Part shown: piece by piece, positions 56,623 to 64,000 of the stretch
How positions within the stretch are numbered: the stretch's first letter is position 1
How the letters are laid out: each line of letters opens with the position of its first letter
Assembly: GCA_010405405.1 (NCBI GenBank)
Contig: MU004237.1
Location: forward strand, 1,313,345-1,377,344
Direction of reading: 5' to 3'
Length of the DNA stretch: 64,000 bases
Origin: Microthyrium microscopicum
Lineage: Eukaryota > Ascomycota > Dothideomycetes > Microthyriales > Microthyriaceae
Made by a program: the position numbers and the translations under genes
Notes under the pieces: model-generated
Told to the model about the DNA's origin: nothing
The model's input: only the letters and a program-made list of their open reading frames with translations
Database searches by the model: none

Positions 56623-58223
56623 ATGAAGTCATTCGTTTTTCTAGCCGTCGCAGCTGGTGAGTCTCCCATACATCATAGAGATATCTGCATACTACCGTGA
56701 TGACTGACATGACTTGATAGGTGTCGCTATCGCATCTCCAGCTGCGCAGACCAACAAGTGCAAAAGTTGGTGTGACAACACTGATTATCCCGAGCAATGT
56801 GTTTCTGAGTCAAACAACCTCGCTGGGCCCTGTTGTGAATGTGGCCCATATAAAACTATCACAAGCATGAAGTTATGCGATGGGCTATGTGCCGACACGA
56901 GCTCAGATGTGAAAAACTGTGGCTCTTGCGATAACTGGGTTTGTCTGACTGTTTGAGAAGACTTCAAGAAGGCTTGCTGATGCAGACCAGTGTAATTCGA
57001 ATCAGGTTTGCAGCAGTGGCAAATGCGTCAAGAAGACCGCTTCCTCTGCGAAACCTTCAAGTACATCTAGTGTCATCAAATTTGCGTCTGCTTCCTCGCC
57101 AGCAACTTTGTCAACTTCTTTGGCCTCATCTAAGCCGTTGAGCTCGGCACTTCCATCGTCAGTTAAAGCTTCGAGCTCAGTGATGATTAGCAAATCGTCT
57201 TCTGTGTCGCTGCAAGTATCGTCGTCCGCGAAACTATCAACTTCGACAAAATCTTCCACGATCTCGAGCCAGCTTCCCTCTTCAACAAAGCCAACGAGCT
57301 CTTCAGCAACCAGCAAGTCGTCAGCCGTACCCACGAGCTCCTCGCTGTCACCAGCACAATCCTCAAGCTCCACCAGCTCCACCAACTCCAAGTCATCTTC
57401 ATCTACCACCGTATCCTCATCCTCCCCCCAACCAACATCCATATGCACCCCAGCTCCCGCTCCCCCCGTAACCTTCACCCAAGTTGGCAGCGGCGGCCAA
57501 GGATGTAACTACAACGACGCATCCCGCTACCGACAATTCAGCGGAGTTCTCAAATCAATCCAAACCCTCAACGACATCTGCGCCGCCGACCGCATATGCA
57601 GAGGCTGGGCCGAAACAGCCTACCTAGGAACATCCAACGGCAACGTGCCCATGCACACCGACGTCTGGCTATTCCTCGGCCCCTACAACGCATCTGAGTT
57701 CATCTGCTCCGACGACCCTGCCCCAGATCCATACATGTCGACTTCGGAGTACTTTATCGACGACTACACACCGCCGACGGTGTATGATGATAACGGCAGT
57801 TTTGAAACGGGGTGTTTTGCGCATTGGACTGATAGCTCGTATTCTGTATCGAACGGGAGTGTGGTTGCGTGTAATAAAGGTTTGTCGGGAGATTGTGTTG
57901 ATGGGAATAATTACTATGAGATCAAGGGCGATGGGTCGAGTTTTGTGAATAATCAGTTTGCGTGGCCGGCTACTGTTAGTTATTTGCCGGCGATTCCGGA
58001 CTCGGGGAGCTATAAGTTTTCGTTCTGGGTAAAGGGGACAAGTGGGAAGTTCCAGGTTGCATATGGAGCTGCTACTACGTTCGTGACTGGTATGGCTACG
58101 GGGCAGTGGGTGAAGAAGGAGATTACTTGGACGGGGTATCCAGGGAAGCCGATTTATTTTGAGTTTAATGCGCCGGGTGTTTTTGACTGGAAGGTGGATG
58201 GGTTGACGATCGTGAAGGTTTAG
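56623..58223 (+). CDS. Secreted modular protein: Cys-rich N-terminus, Ser-rich linker, carbohydrate-binding-like C-terminus
   Basis: Exons 56623-56656, 56721-56938 and 56991-58223 give 494 residues. A signal peptide (MKSFVFLAVAAGVAIASPAA) leads to a cysteine-rich unit (about 25-100) with CCECGPYKT, LCDGLCADTSS, then NCGSCDNWCNSNQVCSSGKC, a disulfide pattern common in fungal cell-wall proteins. A Ser/Thr-rich linker of about 140 residues, likely O-glycosylated, follows. The third part (about 245-345) has WLFLGPYNASEFICSDDPAP. The last 140 residues (DNGSFETGCFAHWTDSSYS; GSYKFSFWVKGTSGKFQVAY; KVDGLTIVKV) look like a beta-sandwich CBM of galactose-binding type. No GPI signal is visible. A wall-associated or adhesive role is inferred. 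Confidence 0.72.
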
Positions 58224-59250
58224 ATCAAGGTCTAAGGTCTAGATTGCTTCCGAATTAAGGTATGGAGTGCTGAAATATCGCAAGAGCGCATACATTTTGT
58301 CACAACGCCAAAAGCGGTATTGGCAATGGGATCATGGATGCAGGATTTGGTCCGTCAAGAGCAAAGAGCTGTTGGAATATGGTTGCAGACTAAGCAGTTT
58401 TATGGAAGGAATCCCAGGGTCGTTGTTTACATCTTGATCGCGACTTCCAACTTCACATGATGGTTGCCACGCGAGTGTTGATGGTCTTTCAACGACAAGA
58501 CTACATCGATTGTGAACATACCTGTGTCTACGAGGAGTGAATGCTTCTGATGCAGCAGCTATATTGCTGTTTACATATTATCCAATTTTGAGCAGTTCTT
58601 GCTTCTCGTGAACGAACCTTTCTCCCGTCGGCAATGCTTGCCATCGTCTTCGGGTATATAGCAACAGCTTTACATATCTGCGGTATGAAAGAAGAGATCG
58701 TGCGATGTAAGAAGATATCAAGGAAGCTCGCAACAGTTCACGATGGGAGGTTAGGTTGGTTGTCAAAGGAAATGAGTTTCCGCATGAGATGGAGTAAAGT
58801 TCCCCTTGAGTCTGGCGTTGACTCACACTTGTGACCAACAGCTTCATTTGGCGGGTTGGCTCCCGGGTTGGATCCCATTCAAGAAATCCGCTGTGGCGAT
58901 GACGAAAGAGGCTAAATATTTAGGAGTTTTCCAAACGCGTGGTCTTTGCTTGGAAATAAACTGAAAAGTAGGCGCCGGTCACGGGTGTTCTTACTCGTCC
59001 GCTTAATGGTTTTCTTCACGCCACCAATTTCTTATTGCTTTCGGTTTGGTCAGAACAGCGAGTCGTAAAAGTGGCGGTTGATGCCGCCAAACTGGCAAAG
59101 ATTTGGTCATTATTTACCTTACATTTCCCATCTCATGGTGGCAGGGTTCACACCGTGCCGCCAAGGCGCAAATTTGCGTCTTGGCGCGAATTACCTATTC
59201 GGGTTAGTTCATGCAGATATCTAGAAATCTAATGCCGCCAAGACTTTTTA
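58224..59250. other. Intergenic region ending at a repeat boundary
   Basis: No gene supported. The last 200 bp carry GCCGCCAA three times (59083, 59157, 59234) and a 28-bp near-palindrome before composition changes sharply to RIP-type AT-rich DNA. Confidence 0.5.
59159..59186. repeat. 28-bp near-perfect palindrome
   Basis: CGCCAAGGCGCAAATTTGCG followed by TCTTGGCG: mirrored around AAATTT with one mismatched pair. It lies about 70 bp before the edge of the degraded repeat. Confidence 0.65.
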
Positions 59251-60063
59251 AAACGGCAGGCGCTAGTCTAGAATAGGAAGGAATACCCTGTATTATTATT
59301 ATAAATTACTAAGAATAGAAATAGCAAACCACTAGAACTCCCTATCTACTACCCAAATTAGAAGCTACTCTTTATCCGTCTCTCTATCTACATCTATCTC
59401 TAAGTTCTACCCTTTCTATTTAGGTAGAGTTATACCCTCCCTACGTGCCTATTATACCCCCTTAATCTAGGCCTCCTCCTCTACGACTTTCTTTACATCT
59501 TATTTAGTAGCAGTCCTCTTAGTTTTAGGCTTCTTCTCCTTCCTATTTAGGACACGCTTATTAATATAAATTACCTAAAGCTTGCTTATTTTAGCTACAT
59601 TTAGGCGGTTACGTAAAGTATTATAAATTAGATTCTAAATTAAGAAGGCGCGCTTAGAGGGATAGGAAGTAGCTAGGGTAACCATTAGGCAGTAGGCTAC
59701 TTTCGCAATTAGTACCTAGTAGAGAGCTTTAGCTATAGTAAGCTAGAATAGCTTATTATTATAGGCTTAATTCTTCTAAAAGGAGGAGTTGCAAATTTAG
59801 GGTCCTACTTAGCAATAGAAGAGATCTATTTAAAGAAGGCCCTCCTTAGCAGATATTCCCTACCCTTCCTAGAAGTTACTAATAAGCACTTATACTTCTA
59901 TAGTATTATAGGTAGGAATCTCTCTCTTAACCTAATATAAGTCTAAACGAAGTAAGTACGCTACTATATACTTAATAGTAACCTACTCTTTATAGCAAGT
60001 ATTAAAGATAGCGCTTACCTAATTAAGTAAGAGCTAGTTAGGGTGTTTTTATAAGAAGGCTAC
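59250..60063. repeat. RIP-degraded repeat of unknown family
   Basis: TpA-rich, CpA/TpG-poor DNA with no usable frame. It ends where a probable LTR begins. Possibly a separate, older element into which the LTR element inserted; the family cannot be named from sequence. Confidence 0.6.
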
Positions 60064-63000
60064 TGTAAGGAATCCTTACAGGTTTAGTGTTATAGTGTTT
60101 AGATACAGAGATCTAATCTTGTAGATAAGATCTCTTTATCTTGTTTAGAGTTAGTGTATCTAAGGATTCCTTAGGCCCTATATCTTTGTATCTATAGTTA
60201 TATCTCTAGATCTCTTCTCTTTATACTTAGATCCTATAATACTAGCTACTTTTTGCTTGCTTATCGCGCCTATTAGCTCTTTATATAATCTAAGTACCTC
60301 TATATTAAATTTTATACTCTACGTATATTTTATATATTATTAATAAATGTGTAGAGGCGTTTAATGATTCCTATTAGATTACTATAGTTATGCTATAGAT
60401 CTAACTAATTAATATTTAGCAATACTACCCTTAATTAGAATTAGTATTATTAAAGGTACTAGCAAATTTGTAAATACTAACTAGAGTAATGTAAATTTAG
60501 CGTTATTTATTAGAATAAAGACTACTTAGAGGCCTAAGCTTTGCCTTGTAGTATTCTTCTTAAATCTATAGAGGCGTTTATACTACTTCCTTTTTATTAA
60601 CTAAAAAATATACTTACCTTATTCCTTATTAAATCTATATCTATTAATTTATTAAATTAGTTTTAATTTATTAAGAAATACTATATTATTTAGCTACGTA
60701 TTACTATAAGTAAGGCGCTACTTATTTTTAGTCTTAAACTAGCATCCTTAAGTAACTCTTATATTACTTATAAGCGTAGTAGCGTTAGTATTTAAAGTTA
60801 CTTAGTTTTACTCTATTATAGTAGAGATAGCTATTTTGCTAAAAAGCTAGTTATTCTAAATATAAGAACTAATTAATAGTTTATTATTATATTAACGCTA
60901 TAGTAAAAGAGTATCCTAATAGTTAAATCTATTAAAAAGTTACCTCTATTACTTAAAGTAGCTTTAGATAATAAAGATAAAGAATTTCTTTATTAAAATA
61001 CTTAAGTTAGTATTAATATTTAATAACTTTATAAGATCGTTACTAGACTATTAACTATAATATCTATTACGCTAGTAAGCGTAATAAAAAAGCTAGGATT
61101 AAAAAGTAAAGAGGTATTAACCTTTAGTGCTATTATTAGTAGTCTACTAAATAAAGGCACGTTAAAAGTAAGATTACTTATTAATGTCTACTAGTATTAG
61201 CTAGAATTATTAGTATATAAAAAAGAACCTTATAACGTTTCTATATTATTTCTATTCTATCTACCTTTAGAACTAGTAGACCTTAATAGTAAAGTTATAT
61301 TACTTACTAGCATAAAGCCTTTATTTATATAGGTATTATATAGAGTTAAACTAAAGGTAAAAAAATAGATATTAGTAGTTCTTTAAGATAATCTTAATAA
61401 TTTTACTACTCTCTAGAAATATTATATATTAATATCTAATAGTAAGTATCTAGACTAATATATTAAGTTTATAGAAAAAGATTAATTCTTTAAATAACTA
61501 TATATTACGTTAGTAATTAATTAAACTATAGCATTATATTACTAGTTTACTTAAAAACTTTAAGATTAGCTAATAGAAGAACTTATAAACGCTAACGTAG
61601 AAGTAGGTTAATTAGGTAAATTAGTAGATATACTATAGGAAGAGGTAGCTATCTATTAGTAGATAATAATAAATCTTAAAGCGCTTACTAGCTAAATTTA
61701 TTATAATTATAAGCTAGTACTAACTATTATTTGTTTAAATAAATAAGCTACTCTTACTAAATTAGTAAAGAAGCATAATACTAATTTATAATATTATAAG
61801 TTAGTTATTAATCTTTACTACTAAATCTAAGAACTTAAGAATAGACTTTAGATAAATTTAAACTAAGCCTATATTAACCTAGATAATTTAGAAAATAATA
61901 TCTTTTTAGGTTACTTTATATTATAAGTAGTATATTTAGTAGTTTTATACTTATAGCTTTAAGCTTAAGGAATATGCTATATTTTACTATTATTAGTAGC
62001 TAATAGTAGCTCTCTAGTAATACTTATAAAGTTTAAAAAACTTAGTAATTTTAAAGGTAAACCTATATACTATAAATAGTAGAAGGAGAAGATATTAGAT
62101 ATACTTCTTAATAAGAATATATACCTTTATGTTCCTATTAAAAAGAAGAAGATTAAGTTTATTTATATCTATTATATTAGCTTTACTTATAGTATTATAA
62201 TTATATATAGAGGTTATAAGTTAAAGGATCCTTATAGTACTATAGAAGAGATATAGGTAGACCTAGATAGATATTATTACTCTAAGAACGCTTTTAAAGA
62301 TACTAAGGTATAGCTAAAGTCCTTAAATACTAAAATAAAAGATATAGAAAGTCTTTAAGCCTTTATTAGCTACTTCTTAATAAATTTAGTAGATATAGAA
62401 CTATCTAAGCGTAAGAAGATTATTAAATTATAAAATCTTATTAATTATAAGTTTATAGACTTACTAGTAAACTAGTATTTTAGTAGCTTTACTATATTTT
62501 ATGCTTAACTTTACTTAGTTATATGCTAAATTAACTATAAGCTTATAGCTATAAATAATAACTTTTATAGCTATAATAATAATTAGTCTACTAATAAAGA
62601 GGCCTAAAATAATAAAACTAGTAACGTTAACTATTTTATAGACGTCTTTAATGCCTTAAAAATAAATAAATATTATATTTATTATAGTTAAAAGGGTTAT
62701 TACTACTTTAATAAGACTACTCTATATAAAGATTAGGAACCTTTATCTAATAATAAGATTAAAGCTTTAGTTATACCTTTAATAATAATATTTATAAAAG
62801 TTTAAAAAGAATAGTAACCCTTTATAGAAGATACTACTAAGGATAATAATTATTAGTCTTTAAATTAGATGCTTCTTTATTAAGTTATAAGGAGGAGCTA
62901 AATAAGACTAAAGCGTATAATAAAAGAAAGAAATATACCTTTAATATTAATACTAAGTACGTAAAGGATATATTTTGTTATTATAATAAAGAGTAGTATT

Positions 63001-64000
63001 AAAATACTAAGAAAGCTAAAGAAATATTCTATTAGGTAAAGAAAGACTATAAAAATATTAAAGAAAAGATATAAAAAAAAACTAAAAAGATACTTAGTTA
63101 CTTTTATTAGTATATTTAGCGCCTTAAGTATAAAGATACTATTTATAAAGAATAAGTCTTATTAGTATACTTATACGCTATCTATATCTTACTAGCTTTT
63201 ATTATATTAGTAGTATAGCCTTAAGATATTAAAAAGAAAGATCCTATTATTAGATTATAATAAACTATTATTAGCTTAGTATTTATACTATAGCGTTTAA
63301 CCTACTCTAATGTTAGTATTTTAATTAATACTAGTAGTAGCGTAATAGAAATTATTAACCCTTATTATCTTTAGTAATATAATATTTCTACTTTTTAATT
63401 AGCTTATTTATACTTAGTAATACTTACTAATAGCAAGTTAGTATCTATAGTTAATAAAGCTACTATCCTTAACTTATATATTAAATACTACGTTAAGTAG
63501 ATTAGCTATTTTATTATAAAAGTAGCCTCTTATAATCTAATCCTAAGAGTACTCTAGCTAGATTAATATAAAGTTAACTTATATAGAGGATTAAGAATAT
63601 TAACCTTCTATAATATAAGATATATTATAAATTATATTATATTATAACGCTTTATTACTATAAACCTAAAAGGATAATTTATAAACTTAGAATTACTTAA
63701 AGAATTAGATATCGCTTTTATATTAATAGTAGCGTTTAAGAAACTAATAAAGCGTAAAGATGCTATAGTTAATATATTCTAACCTAAAGATTTTAATAAT
63801 AAAAAAGAAAAGAAACCTCCTAATAGCGACAAAAATAATAATAATAGATTTACTATAAACCTTACTATATATGCTATATTAGAGGAAGATTATTTTAAAT
63901 AGTAAAATAAGTAAGATTACTCTTATCTTTTAAAAGAGAAAATCTTAAAACTTATTTTAGAATATTTCTATTAATATTTTAAAGTCTTTAATCTAAAGTG
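60064..64000 (+). mobile_element. Fossil LTR retrotransposon, 5' part, extends past window end
   Basis: A probable 5' LTR begins at 60064 with TGTAAGGAATCCTTACA, a palindromic TG-start end often seen in fungal LTR elements, and may run to about 60.4 kb. Downstream, heavily mutated sequence keeps traces of a gag region (roughly 62.0-63.0 kb), a CCHC-knuckle-like stretch near 63.0 kb and an aspartic-protease-like stretch near 63.3 kb. Polymerase parts are not in the window, so Gypsy versus Copia order cannot be settled; Gypsy is my guess. The copy is thoroughly broken, with very many breaks, and looks old, inactivated by RIP. The 3' end is outside the window. Confidence 0.6.

Overview
The window is a stretch of a filamentous ascomycete genome. 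Evidence: genes with short 45-80 nt GT-AG introns, fungal-only families (Clr5 domain, fungal PH-domain Meu6 family, HET-type tail, UCS/She4 protein, alpha-aminoadipate-pathway homocitrate synthase), and AT-rich blocks almost emptied of CpA/TpG, the mark of repeat-induced point mutation (RIP). The exact class is not provable from the sequence alone. No tRNA, rRNA, CRISPR array or telomere repeat was seen.

Layout. 1-5 kb is a subtelomere-like or accessory edge: the 3' end of a HET-type gene, a RIP-degraded AT-rich block, an orphan membrane protein with an internal duplication, a secreted M43 metalloprotease, and a 571-bp MITE sitting directly on the protease 3' end. 5-28.7 kb holds conserved genes: a CIA30-domain protein, a homeobox regulator with about 6 kb of empty upstream DNA, glycerol-3-phosphatase, a PH-domain Meu6-like protein, a Sir2/Hst1 sirtuin whose start codon is split by an intron, homocitrate synthase (lysine synthesis) with a Gcn4/CpcA-type site in its promoter, and the ribosomal-protein-L4 chaperone Acl4.

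28.9-37.5 kb is an accessory island of genes I cannot place in known families: one decaying coiled-coil gene, two tandem paralogs (30.5-31.9 and 33.3-34.9 kb) that share exon structure, intron sequence, TATA box and a doubled upstream promoter module, a Clr5-domain protein, and a 76-residue predicted N-myristoylated protein. This island is the best candidate for undescribed biology.

38-55 kb returns to conserved genes: an allantoate-type MFS permease, a UCS myosin chaperone, Vps24 (ESCRT-III), p23/Sba1, TTC1, an amino acid/choline permease, an orphan membrane protein with a large N-glycosylated domain, and a PGAP4-like GPI-glycan GalNAc transferase relative. Three Hsp90-linked co-chaperone families (UCS, p23, TTC1) lie within 6.7 kb. 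56.6-58.2 kb encodes a modular secreted cysteine- and serine-rich protein. From about 59.25 kb to the end the window is RIP-saturated repeat DNA, including the fossil 5' part of an LTR retrotransposon that runs off the window.
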